Part shown: piece by piece, positions 1 through 7,234 of the stretch
Position numbering within the stretch: position 1 is the stretch's first letter
Layout of the letters: every line of letters begins with the position of its first letter
Assembly (NCBI GenBank): GCA_937952455.1
Contig: CALFYU010000206.1
Coordinates: forward strand, 1 to 14,519
Reading direction: 5' to 3'
Source of the DNA: an uncultured Planctomycetaceae bacterium
GTDB lineage: Bacteria; Planctomycetota; Planctomycetia; Planctomycetales; Planctomycetaceae
DNA: 14,519 nt
Position numbers and translations under genes: made by a program
Notes under the pieces: model-generated
Seen by the model: the letters and a program-made list of their open reading frames with translations, nothing else
Database searches by the model: none
Told to the model about the DNA's origin: nothing

Positions 1-124
1 GCGCGCGAAGCCGATCGCCCCTGCCGTGTTGCCGCGCGCGCTGGCTGTCGTCCAACTCATCCCACCAGCGGAGCAAATGCTCCTGCCGATGCTCTCTTAG
101 CGTCTCTTTTAGTTTTTGCAGCAT
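1..124 (-). CDS. N-terminal fragment, probable UDPGP-family nucleotidyltransferase (partial)
   Basis: An ATG at 124 on the minus strand opens a frame that stays open for 41 codons to the left edge, so the 3' end lies outside the window. The visible N-terminus contains QEHLLRWWDELDDSQRAR (about residues 14-31). It resembles the start of eukaryote-like UDP-N-acetylglucosamine or UTP-glucose-1-phosphate uridylyltransferases (UDPGP family), which commonly begin with a helix ending in a GQEHLLxxWDEL-like segment. The catalytic domain is not in the window, so the substrate cannot be named. The gene begins 8 bases after the stop of the upstream membrane-protein gene on the same strand, which suggests cotranscription. 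No strong ribosome binding site is visible. The residues after about 31 no longer look family-like; they could be real divergence or a frameshift close to the edge. Confidence 0.5.
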   Translation of the reverse strand, partial: MLQKLKETLREHRQEHLLRWWDELDDSQRARQHGRGDRLRA

Positions 125-132
125 GAACCCGT

Positions 133-573
133 CTATATCGCAATGCGATACCACGTATCGCCCATCTCGACCAAATCACTCGGCACTGCCGAGGAGTACC
201 GAAGCAACAACGTAAAGCTATAGATCACGACGCACGAGACCAAGCCCGTGGCGAAGTACAAAATGCGGCGGGCGATGTCCTCGCGCTTGATCGCGATAAT
301 CTGGCAAAGGACCGCCACGAACGCCACCATGGCGAACTTGAAGTAAACCATACCGCGCGGGCCCCAACTATCAAGGAAGAATCCTGCAATGGGGTTGGAC
401 TCGAAAAAACCGTCGTCGGCATAGTAATACAACAAAATCCACGTCATGAACACATCCAGCGCACTGGCGAGGATGAACAGCGTCGTCTCCCACTCCAGCG
501 GCAATTGTTTCCCCAACAGCCGCTGCGTGGGTGAGTAACGATCGTGGTCCGGTCTGTCCGGTGAGTCGCCCAT
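133..573 (-). CDS. DUF5658-like three-helix membrane protein
   Basis: A 146-residue protein with a short charged N-terminus and three hydrophobic helices at roughly residues 31-50, 77-95 and 104-124. Between helices 1 and 2 it carries a FFESNPIAGFF segment (about 56-66). The pattern LD(V)xxT in helix 1, then E-x-NP, then a lysine at the start of helix 2 resembles the DUF5658 family of small integral membrane proteins of unknown function. The frame extends upstream to 645, but that start (MRRGAA) has no ribosome binding site. The ATG at 573 is preceded by GGGAG with an 8-base gap, so I chose it. It lies 8 bases before the partial UDPGP-like gene and may share its transcript. No enzymatic motif is seen and the function is unknown. 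Confidence 0.7.
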   Translation of the reverse strand: MGDSPDRPDHDRYSPTQRLLGKQLPLEWETTLFILASALDVFMTWILLYYYADDGFFESNPIAGFFLDSWGPRGMVYFKFAMVAFVAVLCQIIAIKREDIARRILYFATGLVSCVVIYSFTLLLRYSSAVPSDLVEMGDTWYRIAI

Positions 574-757
574 TGCCCGCTCTCCCAATACTTTCAGATT
601 CTGATCGTAGAGCGCGTCGATCCCAGCAGCGGCCCCCCGCCGCATGACATAAAACTAATAGATTCGCCGAGCCCCCGCCAGAGGACTTTTTGCCGCGTCA
701 CGCCCACGCTCATATGACAGCTTCAAGAACAGGCGCAAGCGGGTTTTGCAACTGATT

Positions 758-1576
758 CTAAACGATGTCCCCTGTATCGCGCGGCGAAAGACTCGTCGTG
801 ATTACCCGATCCCTGCCGACCGAATTCAGCGATTGGTGCAAGCTGCGCAACAGCAACCCGCTATCCAGCCCCAAACCCAACATGCGAAATCCCTGTTGTT
901 GTCGTTGTTGCAAGTTTTGGTCATCTGTGGCGACGATGCCGCACTGCTTGCCGTGGCGGCGCACCGTCTGCTGGGCGGCCAAAATCAATTCAGCGACACC
1001 GGGACCTTCCCATTGCCCCGCATGCCCCGCCGTGGCGGAGAAATCAGCAGGCCCGAAATAAAACACCTCAACCCCCGGCACGCCGCACAGTGCTTCGGCA
1101 TTCTTGCCGGCGGTCACTGTTTCAATGATGGGAACGACCAGCACCTGTTCGTCGGCTTCGCGGACGTGTTGCGAAAAGCATTGGCCCCAACCGGTCGCGC
1201 GTTCGGCGCCGATTCCCCGCAGCCCCGCCGGCGGATAGTGTGCCGCTGCAACAATCCGCTGCAATTGCTCAGCCGTTTCCACCCAAGGCACGACAATCCC
1301 ATCGGCACCAATATCCAGCACGCGCTTAATGAGCGCCGCACTATGCTCGGCGATCCGCACGAGCACGACCGTCTCGCTCCGCACAGCAGCGCGAATGTGC
1401 TCCAGAATCTCCTTAAAGTCCAAATGCCCATGCTCCGCATCGATGACCACCCAATCCAACCCCAGCGCAACAGCCATTTCCGTAATACTGGCCGACTCCA
1501 ACGTCACCCACAATCCATACACCGGCTGGTTGTCGGCCAGTTTCTTGCGCAAGCGTGCCAGGGCATTGGCTTTCAT
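758..1576 (-). CDS. HpcH/HpaI family aldolase (class II, 2-oxo acid aldolase)
   Basis: A 272-residue protein of the HpcH/HpaI aldolase/citrate lyase superfamily, close to the usual length of about 250-270. The family cleaves 4-hydroxy-2-oxo acids (for example 4-hydroxy-2-oxoheptanedioate or 2-dehydro-3-deoxyglucarate) to pyruvate and an aldehyde, using a divalent metal in a TIM barrel. Visible motifs are VVIDAEHGHLDF with the general-base His at 49, VLVR with Arg74, GADGIVVPWVET (90-101), RATGWG (126-131), and the metal-ligand positions IIE (Glu152) and GPADFS (Asp178). The ATG at 1576 has AAGGA about 7 bases upstream. The gene lies 90 bases downstream of nth on the same strand, with a hairpin between. 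The exact substrate cannot be deduced. Paralogues differ in specificity and are often annotated loosely, so I give no gene symbol. Confidence 0.9.
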   Translation of the reverse strand: MKANALARLRKKLADNQPVYGLWVTLESASITEMAVALGLDWVVIDAEHGHLDFKEILEHIRAAVRSETVVLVRIAEHSAALIKRVLDIGADGIVVPWVETAEQLQRIVAAAHYPPAGLRGIGAERATGWGQCFSQHVREADEQVLVVPIIETVTAGKNAEALCGVPGVEVFYFGPADFSATAGHAGQWEGPGVAELILAAQQTVRRHGKQCGIVATDDQNLQQRQQQGFRMLGLGLDSGLLLRSLHQSLNSVGRDRVITTSLSPRDTGDIV

Positions 1577-1609
1577 GACGTTTTCCTTTTCAGGTTATTC
1601 AAATCACAT

Positions 1610-1661
1610 CCCCGCGTCCCGGGAGGATGAGGCGAGCCGTGAGGTTGCCAGCGACGCGGGG
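1610..1661. repeat. Inverted repeat between nth and the aldolase gene
   Basis: CCCCGCGTC at 1610-1618 pairs perfectly with GACGCGGGG at 1653-1661, leaving a 34-base loop. It starts a few bases past the nth stop codon on the minus strand. It has no T-run, so it is not a clear intrinsic terminator. It could be an mRNA-stabilising hairpin or part of a dispersed GC-rich repeat. Confidence 0.5.
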
Positions 1662-1666
1662 GAACA

Positions 1667-2341
1667 TCAATTGAGCGGCGGCAGTCCCGCACGGTCGCAA
1701 CATTTCAATAGCGGGCATTGCGGACACTGTGGGCGACGGGCGATACAGATTTCACGTCCCAAAAAAATCAATCGGTGAGGGGTTTCGACCCAACTCGATT
1801 TGGGCAACAATCTCATCAAATCCTGTTCGATCTGGTCGGGATTGGTCTTCTTGGTCAGCCCCAGGAGCCGGCTGATACGTTTCACGTGGGTATCGACGAC
1901 GAAACCGCTGGCAATCCCGAATGCGTTGCCCAACACGACATTCGCCGTCTTGCGGCCAACGCCGGGCAGCGACGTCAGTTCTTCGAGCGTATCGGGGACT
2001 TCGCCGTGATGTTCATCGACCAGTGCCCGCGCCATACCCCGCAGATTCGTCGCTTTGGCACGGAAGAATCCCAGTGGGCGGATGATCGCCTCGACCTGTT
2101 TTTGGGTCGCCGCCGCCAACGCTTCGGGCGTGGGGAATCTGGCAAACAGTTCCGGAACGACCATATTGACCCGTGCATCGGTACATTGCGCCGAGAGAAT
2201 CACCGCGACGAGCAATTGAAACGCGTCCTCGTGCTTCAGGCTGCACTCGGCGAGGGGGTACTTCTTCTTCAGCGCCCGCAGGATTTTGCGGGCCTGTTGC
2301 TTTCGGGCAACGTCTCCGTCAGTAGATTCGGACTTGGGCAT
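1667..2341 (-). CDS. nth: Endonuclease III (DNA glycosylase/AP lyase)
   Basis: A 224-residue HhH-GPD base-excision repair enzyme, slightly longer than the 211-residue E. coli Nth because of an N-terminal tail of about 15 residues. It removes oxidised pyrimidines and nicks the abasic strand. The helix-hairpin-helix LPGVGRKTANVVL is at 125-137 and contains catalytic Lys131. The catalytic Asp is Asp150 in VVDTHVKRISRLLGL. The C-terminal 4Fe-4S loop has the exact C-x6-C-x2-C-x5-C spacing at Cys199, 206, 209 and 215. The ATG at 2341 is preceded by GGAGA at a short but acceptable distance. It is transcribed divergently from the DUF309 gene across a 113-base spacer and may be cotranscribed with the downstream aldolase. 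No feature is unusual. Confidence 0.96.
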   Translation of the reverse strand: MPKSESTDGDVARKQQARKILRALKKKYPLAECSLKHEDAFQLLVAVILSAQCTDARVNMVVPELFARFPTPEALAAATQKQVEAIIRPLGFFRAKATNLRGMARALVDEHHGEVPDTLEELTSLPGVGRKTANVVLGNAFGIASGFVVDTHVKRISRLLGLTKKTNPDQIEQDLMRLLPKSSWVETPHRLIFLGREICIARRPQCPQCPLLKCCDRAGLPPLN

Positions 2342-2454
2342 AATTTCTCCGCAATTGTTCCCGCGACGGCGATGGACAGCGCCGGGGGAACGCGTTTAGA
2401 CTCGAACCTGGAAACGAAAAGCCGCAGTGACTGAATCATTTGAGGCCACCCAGT

Positions 2455-2871
2455 ATGTCGGAGCACGACGCCAGGCAGCGGCCACTGGAATATCCAGCAA
2501 AATACCTTCAAGGGCTGAAGCTTTTCAACGACGAGGAGTTTTTTGCCTGCCACGACGCCCTGGAGGAGGTCTGGACCGAGACCGTTGGAGAGGAAAAGCA
2601 ATTCTACCAGGGATTGATTCATGCAGCAGTTTCACTGTTTCATTTCGAGAACGGCAATCTGGGAGGCGCGCGAAAAATGCACGCCTCGTCACTAAAATAT
2701 CTCGAAACGTATGTCCTACACTACCTGGGAATCGATGTCGAAGCCTTCGCAGCCCAACTCTGGTTCTGCTTCAAAGAACTGCGAGAGGCGACCGAAGCCT
2801 CCGCAAATTTGCAGCTGGACCGTTCACTGATTCCCAAGATACCGATGCCCAACGAAGCGCAAGAACGATGA
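2455..2871 (+). CDS. DUF309 domain protein
   Basis: A 138-residue all-helical protein of the DUF309 family. The family signature is a helix with FNDEEFFACHDALEEVW (24-40), followed by QGLIHAAVSLFHFENGN (52-68) and GGARKMH (70-76). The conserved His/Glu pair in ACHDALEEVW is typical; the biochemical role of the family is not established. The frame also opens at a TTG (2440), but that codon overlaps the GAGG ribosome binding site, so the ATG at 2455 is the better start. Its stop overlaps the start of the next gene in ATGA (2868-2871), so the two are very probably translationally coupled. No signal peptide or membrane segment is seen, so it is probably cytoplasmic. Confidence 0.88.
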   Translation: MSEHDARQRPLEYPAKYLQGLKLFNDEEFFACHDALEEVWTETVGEEKQFYQGLIHAAVSLFHFENGNLGGARKMHASSLKYLETYVLHYLGIDVEAFAAQLWFCFKELREATEASANLQLDRSLIPKIPMPNEAQER

Positions 2872-3551
2872 TTTTTAGAACGGAAAACAACGTGGAATGT
2901 TTTCGCGAAACGGTGCCGATTCTCGTGCAACCGAAGCTAGTTTTATTTCCCGGCACATCACAACTGATCGCCGTCGCCTCCCAGTCGTTGGGAAACATGG
3001 CGAACGATGCGCTGCGCACCAACGGCCTGATCGCCGTGGCCGCGGACACAACTCCCGAACGAGACGACGATCACGCCCGTCAAATCGTCAGCCTGACGCA
3101 GATCGTCGCCCCCGCATACCTTTCCGCGTCCTCCCATCATCTGCACATTCGAGGAATCAGCCGGGCGCGGGTACTCGCCGTAAGCGAGATGAACGAATCG
3201 TACGAGCACGCCACAGTGGAGGTGGCCCCCGATCACTATGCCCCCCAACCCGTCATCGACCGCTGCCACCGGCATGACGAACTGTCGGCACTGTTTCGCG
3301 GGCTGTTTTCGCACATCCAGCGGAACGACTTGTTTCAATTATGGGATGCCGGCGAATGTCCGTTGGGAGCGCTGTGCGATCTGATCGGCGACATGCTCCC
3401 GGTTGAGCCCCGCCGCAAACAGCGCCTGCTGGCCGAACTGGACGTCGATTTGCGCAGTGATCTGTTGCTGGAGATTCTGCGAGATTTGACGCGCGGTCAC
3501 TCACACACGCACGACGAACAATCGGCAATCCCACAGTTCAGCCTGAATTGA
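2868..3551 (+). CDS. LON substrate-binding-domain protein, stand-alone
   Basis: A 227-residue protein whose first 125 residues or so look like the N-terminal substrate-binding domain of Lon protease. VPILVQPKLVLFPGTSQLIAV (16-36) matches the LPLFPLxxxVLFPG opening of that domain, and LHIRGISRARVL (92-103) corresponds to the conserved xxGxxRxxI strand. The remaining 100 residues are predicted helical, ending in a His-rich tail (HSHTH, 211-215). There is no AAA+ ATPase or Ser-Lys protease domain, so it is not a Lon protease. Stand-alone LON-domain proteins are common and their role is unclear; binding or delivery of misfolded proteins is a reasonable guess. The start is fixed by the 4-base ATGA overlap with the DUF309 gene rather than by its own ribosome binding site. 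Confidence 0.82.
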   Translation: MIFRTENNVECFRETVPILVQPKLVLFPGTSQLIAVASQSLGNMANDALRTNGLIAVAADTTPERDDDHARQIVSLTQIVAPAYLSASSHHLHIRGISRARVLAVSEMNESYEHATVEVAPDHYAPQPVIDRCHRHDELSALFRGLFSHIQRNDLFQLWDAGECPLGALCDLIGDMLPVEPRRKQRLLAELDVDLRSDLLLEILRDLTRGHSHTHDEQSAIPQFSLN

Positions 3552-3711
3552 CCCTGTTCGTTCCACCCCCTAGAATTCCAACGTCTCTCACTCTCTTATT
3601 GCCTAGAGCCGGTTTCAAAACCCGGTTGCGCCTGTTCGTGAATCTGTCAAACAAGTGTGGAGACGGCGCGTCAGAGGGTTTGGAAACGAGTTGTAATCGA
3701 CGATTGGATTT

Positions 3712-4284
3712 ATGGAACACGAACCGGTGGACCTGCCCCGTATCGAGCGCGCCGTGCGTGAGATCTTGATTGCCGTCGGTGAGAACCCCGACCGCGAGGG
3801 GCTGCAGCAGACTCCCGCCCGCGTCGCCCGCATGTATGCCGAGTTGTTTTCCGGTTTGCATACGCGGCCGGAACGGCATCTCGAAAAAGTCTTCACGGAA
3901 AAATACGACGAACTGGTCCTCGTCCGCGACATCAGCTTCAACAGCACCTGCGAACACCATCTGCTGCCGTTTTTGGGAGTGGCCCACGTCGGCTATCTGC
4001 CCAACGGCAAAGTCGCCGGGCTGAGTAAATTGGCCCGCGTCGTGGAGGAGATTTCCAAAAAGCCGCAAGGACAGGAACGGATGACCCACACGATCGCCGA
4101 CGTACTCCACAGCGAACTTGATGCCAAAGGGGTTGTCGTGGTTTTGGAAGCCGAACACACCTGCATGTCGATTCGCGGCATCCGAAAACCGGGCGCGTTG
4201 ACCGTCACCAGCGCGGTTCGGGGGCTGTTTAAGTCCAATCCCCCCAGCCGCGCCGAAGCGATGGCCCTGATCAACCGCAAGTAA
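3712..4284 (+). CDS. folE: GTP cyclohydrolase I
   Basis: A 190-residue type I GTP cyclohydrolase. It converts GTP to 7,8-dihydroneopterin triphosphate, the first step of tetrahydrofolate and pterin synthesis. Zinc ligands are Cys80 and His83 in STCEHHLLPF (78-87) and Cys151 in HTCMSIRG (149-156). The 71-residue gap between the cysteines equals that of the E. coli enzyme, and His82 and His149 occupy the catalytic positions. ENPDREGLQQTPARVARMY (24-42) and the C-terminal SAVRGLF (167-173) are also typical. Length matches the bacterial enzyme without its longer N-terminal extension. The ATG at 3712 has only a weak upstream GGA. It stands 160 bases after the LON-domain gene and converges with the YbaK-type gene. 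pabA, which feeds the same folate pathway, is in the window but far away and on the other strand. Confidence 0.97.
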   Translation: MEHEPVDLPRIERAVREILIAVGENPDREGLQQTPARVARMYAELFSGLHTRPERHLEKVFTEKYDELVLVRDISFNSTCEHHLLPFLGVAHVGYLPNGKVAGLSKLARVVEEISKKPQGQERMTHTIADVLHSELDAKGVVVVLEAEHTCMSIRGIRKPGALTVTSAVRGLFKSNPPSRAEAMALINRK

Positions 4285-4305
4285 CGCTCTTCCAATGAAC
4301 TCACC

Positions 4306-4416
4306 CACGGAGCCGGGTAGCTCTCACGGAAGCCGGGTGCCACTGGCGGCTTGCCCGCCAGTGCCAATTGCGCAACCGGCCTGACACCGCTGGGCAAGCC
4401 AGCAGTAGCACCCGGC
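4306..4416. repeat. Long imperfect inverted repeat, probable dispersed intergenic element
   Basis: Two 32-base arms at 4332-4363 and 4385-4416 are reverse complements at 26 of 32 positions. Both outer ends are the perfect pair GCCGGGTGC / GCACCCGGC. Each arm can also fold alone: CACTGGCGG (4341-4349) pairs with CCGCCAGTG (4355-4363) over a 5-base loop. Just upstream, CACGG-AGCCGGGT (4306-4318) and CACGGA-AGCCGGGT (4325-4338) form a short direct repeat. The element sits between the convergent folE and YbaK-type genes and may act as a two-way terminator, although it has no T-run. The architecture is like a REP/MITE-type dispersed repeat, but other copies cannot be checked here. Confidence 0.7.
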
Positions 4417-4448
4417 GTTTTGGCACCTTTACTTCGCTACTGGCCTCG

Positions 4449-4901
4449 CTAATACGAAAACCGGCCCTTGATCGGGTGCTCCAGCGAATCGAAGTCCGCA
4501 AACCGCATGCGGATTGCTTCCTGGTGCGATTGGTTTTCGAAGACGATTTCTTCGTCCTCGGCTAAAGCGTCGTCCACCAACGTGTGCACACGGTAGAGGC
4601 TGCCAAACGGCGGCATGGCCCCCGTCTCGCAGTCGGGGAATACACTTGCCATGTCTTGTTCGTTGGCCATTTCCACGTCCGCTTCGCCCAGCCGTCGGCG
4701 AATCCGCTCCATGTCGACATAGTGCGTCGCCGGCAGAACCACGAGCACGTAGTCCTTGCCGCTGCGCAACAACACCGACTTGGCCACCTCCTTGCCGGGA
4801 ACATGCAAAACCTGCGCCATGCGATTGGCCGTAAACGTCGGCCGGTGGCGCATCGCTTGAAACGGAACGTGACGGCTGGTCAGCATTTCGTCGACTCTCA
4901 T
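4449..4901 (-). CDS. YbaK/EbsC-type aminoacyl-tRNA deacylase
   Basis: A 150-residue protein of the YbaK/prolyl-tRNA-editing domain family, which hydrolyses mischarged aminoacyl-tRNAs in trans. Visible signatures are FTANRMAQVLHVPGKEVAKS (23-42) with the conserved Lys41, YVLVVLPATHYVDMERIRRRLG (51-72), and CETGAMPPFG (91-100), the substrate-pocket loop. A frame opening at 5045 would add 48 residues with no family similarity. The ATG at 4901 is preceded by AGGAGT about 7 bases upstream and matches the family N-terminus, so it is the chosen start. The family includes editors of Ala-, Cys- and Ser-tRNA. The specificity here cannot be assigned, so no symbol is given. It is convergent with folE. 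Confidence 0.88.
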   Translation of the reverse strand: MRVDEMLTSRHVPFQAMRHRPTFTANRMAQVLHVPGKEVAKSVLLRSGKDYVLVVLPATHYVDMERIRRRLGEADVEMANEQDMASVFPDCETGAMPPFGSLYRVHTLVDDALAEDEEIVFENQSHQEAIRMRFADFDSLEHPIKGRFSY

Positions 4902-5215
4902 GATCTTCACTCCTGACGATAGGGACAGCGACGTCTTAAGTGCGCGGCGATCAACAAGCATGATCGCGCGGTGATTGCCGATTCTAAGAGTCAGCGGCGA
5001 AGTCGTCGTCGGTCGTTCATCAGGAGTGTCTAACAGCCGCACCACGCATTATACGATCACCCACGCAGCGACACCAGAGGGGTCCGCTCTTTCTGCAGTC
5101 CGGGCCACAAACGCCGGCCGAGTGTTTTCGCCGGCCACGGGGATTGTGTACAATGCGCGTTCGCTCATTCAGACAACAACATCGACTCCATACGACACAA
5201 ACAGGTGGATTATTC
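4902..5215. promoter_or_regulatory. Divergent intergenic region, YbaK-type gene / DUF6807 gene
   Basis: A 314-base spacer with no supportable gene, expected to hold both divergent promoters. TACAAT at 5149-5154 is a good -10 hexamer for the plus-strand gene, 62 bases before its ATG. The -35 position (TTTCGC, about 5126) is poor. A small hairpin (GCGATCA 4947-4953 with TGATCGC 4961-4967, 7-base loop) lies in the probable leader of the minus-strand gene. Neither promoter is certain. Confidence 0.35.
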
Positions 5216-6220
5216 ATGCATCATTTCGCCATTTCGATGCTGCGGATTTTCGCCGTCGCTTTCGTGGTTTCGGCCACGGCTTTGGCATCGGCCGATGAGA
5301 AATCGGACGCGTCGTTTTCCTGGCAGGACAATCCGCAAGCGGGAACGACGGACCTCAAGTACGGCGACCAGCCGGTTGTCCGTTATATGTACGCCTTCGA
5401 CACATCGACCGAAGAACGCGCACATGAGACGTTTAAGGTATTTCACCACGTGTTCGGGCCGGGCAGCAAAGATATCATCACCAAAGGCCCGCATGGAAAA
5501 TACACGCACCACCGCGGCATGTTCTTCGGATACAACAAGACACAATTCGAAGACCAGGAACTCGACTTCTGGCATTGTCGACAAGGGGAGCACCAGCGGC
5601 ACATTCGGTTTAAAAAACTGGAGGCGGACGACAAGCAGGCCCGCATGGTTGCCGAAGTGCACTGGGTCGATCGCGAAGGCCAACCGGTGATCGTCGAGTT
5701 GCGGGACTTCACGTTTCGGCCGCTCGAAGGAGATCTGGCAGGCCGCGGTTTCCAGATCGATTTTGATTCCACGTTAACCAGCAAGCGGGGAGATATCACG
5801 CTAACGGGGGACCGGCAGCACGGCGGATTTCATATCCGAGCAGCCCAGGAGCTCGCCGAGTCCGACGGTGCCCGCTACGTCCGCCCCGCCGGTTTTCCTG
5901 AGCAAGCGGAAGCTTTCCAGGCCAACGACAAGACCGAACCGGACAAGCACATCAACCTCGGCTGGTTTGCCATGACGTACGAATTGGGCGGCCGACGATA
6001 TACCTTCGAGTACTTCGAAGATCCCAACATGCCCAAACCGTCGCGGTTCTCCGAACGCCCCTACGGTCGCTTCGGCGCGTTTTTTACTGCCCAGGTCACT
6101 GAAGAGAAACCGCTGCAGGTCCGCTACCGCGTCAATGTCATCGCTGGCGAAACCCCCTCGCGTGATGAGATCCAGGAACGCTACGACCTGTTCGTTGCTG
6201 AGTTGGCTAAGGAAAAATAG
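5216..6220 (+). CDS. Secreted DUF6807 (PmoA-like) protein
   Basis: A 334-residue protein with an N-terminal signal peptide (hydrophobic core about residues 8-24, probable cleavage after ALASA near 26). The mature part has the motifs of DUF6807, annotated in some databases as PmoA family: YTHHRGMFFGY (96-106), DFWH (117-120), QHGGFHIRAA (201-210), and RPYGRFGAFF (281-290). Despite the name there is no evidence that the family is a methane monooxygenase subunit; it is probably an extracytoplasmic beta-rich protein of unknown, possibly carbohydrate-related, role. The frame continues upstream to 5144, but the ATG at 5216 has AGGTGG 8 bases before it and starts the signal peptide exactly. It appears monocistronic, with long spacers on both sides. 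Confidence 0.88.
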   Translation: MHHFAISMLRIFAVAFVVSATALASADEKSDASFSWQDNPQAGTTDLKYGDQPVVRYMYAFDTSTEERAHETFKVFHHVFGPGSKDIITKGPHGKYTHHRGMFFGYNKTQFEDQELDFWHCRQGEHQRHIRFKKLEADDKQARMVAEVHWVDREGQPVIVELRDFTFRPLEGDLAGRGFQIDFDSTLTSKRGDITLTGDRQHGGFHIRAAQELAESDGARYVRPAGFPEQAEAFQANDKTEPDKHINLGWFAMTYELGGRRYTFEYFEDPNMPKPSRFSERPYGRFGAFFTAQVTEEKPLQVRYRVNVIAGETPSRDEIQERYDLFVAELAKEK

Positions 6221-6636
6221 TCCGCGGCAAGCGGTCCGGCCGTCTGTGATCCCACGAAAACATATGGGTAATTTCCCGCATTTTCGGGGATTGACAAAAA
6301 TCTCTCGCACCGTCGGCGGTGGTGGATGATGCGCTATTGCAGCATCGAGTCAGCAGCAGCGACGGCCCGCGCCTCCGCCCGGCACTCGTATTTTTCGACT
6401 GTTCGTCGATCGACATGCGCAACCCCGTGGTCGATGTTTCGCGGACGCAACATCGTCTCCAGCCGCTTTCACTCACCCCATGTATTCCCGGTTCACTCTA
6501 GGGATTTGCCCTGCCCACGAGGCCAAGCTAGGGTTTCCTTGCGACTTATTGCATGCCACCGGAATTTGCGACTGGCGCCGTCCATCCGGCAATGATCGCA
6601 CGTCAGGCAATAATCGACACTTCTTGAGGAACTCGC
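6221..6636. other. Gene-free spacer upstream of the PilZ gene
   Basis: A stretch of 416 bases in which I find no recognisable gene. Open frames on both strands are short, lack ribosome binding sites and have no family-like motifs. A perfect TTGACA lies at 6291-6296, just after a weak CCCG/CGGG hairpin (6275-6288), but no -10 hexamer follows at a suitable distance. The spacer probably holds the PilZ gene's promoter and a long leader. Confidence 0.4.
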
Positions 6637-7152
6637 ATGGCCAATCCAACTCTCTCCCACGCGAACTCGTCCGCTGGCAACACGACTGACGACGTCCGGT
6701 CTCCGGTCGACGTGGCCGGCATGGAATGCGGACAACCGACGCTGCAACTCTTAGACGACCTGCAATTTATGGTCCGCGATGTCCTGTCGCAATGGCAGCA
6801 TCCCGCCGATGCCGTGGAGCGCCGCAGCAGCCGCCGCATCCCGTTCAACAAGTCGATTGCGCTGTTCGCCGTCGATGAGGAAAGTGAAGAACCTGTCGGA
6901 CAGCCGTTTCTGGTCACCGGCCGCGACATCTCCGCACAGGGCGTCGGCTTCAGCCACGATGGGCCGTTGCCCAATACGAAAGTCGCCGTCGCGTTTGAGA
7001 TTCCGGGCGGTTGTTCGCAGTTCGTGCTCGTTAAGCTCACCTGGTGCCGATTTACGCGCCGCGGAACCTACGAAAGCGGCGGCACGTTCCTCCGCCCCAT
7101 CTCGCCGCCCATCGACGCCCCGCTCGACTGGACCGCCATGCCGCGGTTGTAG
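6637..7152 (+). CDS. PilZ-domain protein (probable c-di-GMP binding)
   Basis: A 171-residue protein with a non-conserved N-terminal region (about 1-58) followed by a single PilZ domain. The two c-di-GMP-binding signatures are present: RRSSR at 62-66 (RxxxR type) and DISAQG at 97-102 (DxSxxG), followed by the beta-barrel strands VAVAFEIPGG (117-126) and FVLVKLTWC (129-137). All ligand-contacting residues of the motifs are intact, so binding of cyclic di-GMP is likely. There is no enzyme, transmembrane or glycosyltransferase domain, so it is probably an adaptor that passes the signal to another protein. GAGGA lies about 8 bases before the ATG. It converges on obg across an 82-base spacer. Confidence 0.9.
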   Translation: MANPTLSHANSSAGNTTDDVRSPVDVAGMECGQPTLQLLDDLQFMVRDVLSQWQHPADAVERRSSRRIPFNKSIALFAVDEESEEPVGQPFLVTGRDISAQGVGFSHDGPLPNTKVAVAFEIPGGCSQFVLVKLTWCRFTRRGTYESGGTFLRPISPPIDAPLDWTAMPRL

Positions 7153-7165
7153 CGCTTGCCGTTCA

Positions 7166-7193
7166 CCGGCGCCGAATATCGCTCCGGCGCCGG
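7166..7193. terminator. GC-rich hairpin between convergent PilZ and obg genes
   Basis: CCGGCGCCG (7166-7174) pairs perfectly with CGGCGCCGG (7185-7193) over a 10-base loop. It sits midway between two converging stop codons, so it could end both transcripts. There is no T-run on either strand, so intrinsic termination is uncertain. Confidence 0.45.
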
Positions 7194-7234
7194 GTACCGC
7201 TGCCGGCTTGTCCAGAATTGCGGTGGCGGTGACA

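Noticed and set aside
746..1630. Long plus-strand open frame (294 codons)
   Set aside because: It lies antisense to the HpcH/HpaI aldolase, which has full family motifs and a ribosome binding site. The plus-strand translation has no recognisable domain.
5144..5215. N-terminal extension of the DUF6807 protein from a GTG at 5144
   Set aside because: It overlaps the probable -10 box, would bury the signal peptide, and lacks a ribosome binding site; the ATG at 5216 has one.
6291..6296. Perfect TTGACA as a -35 box
   Set aside because: No -10-like hexamer follows at 15-19 bases, so it is noted only within the spacer entry.
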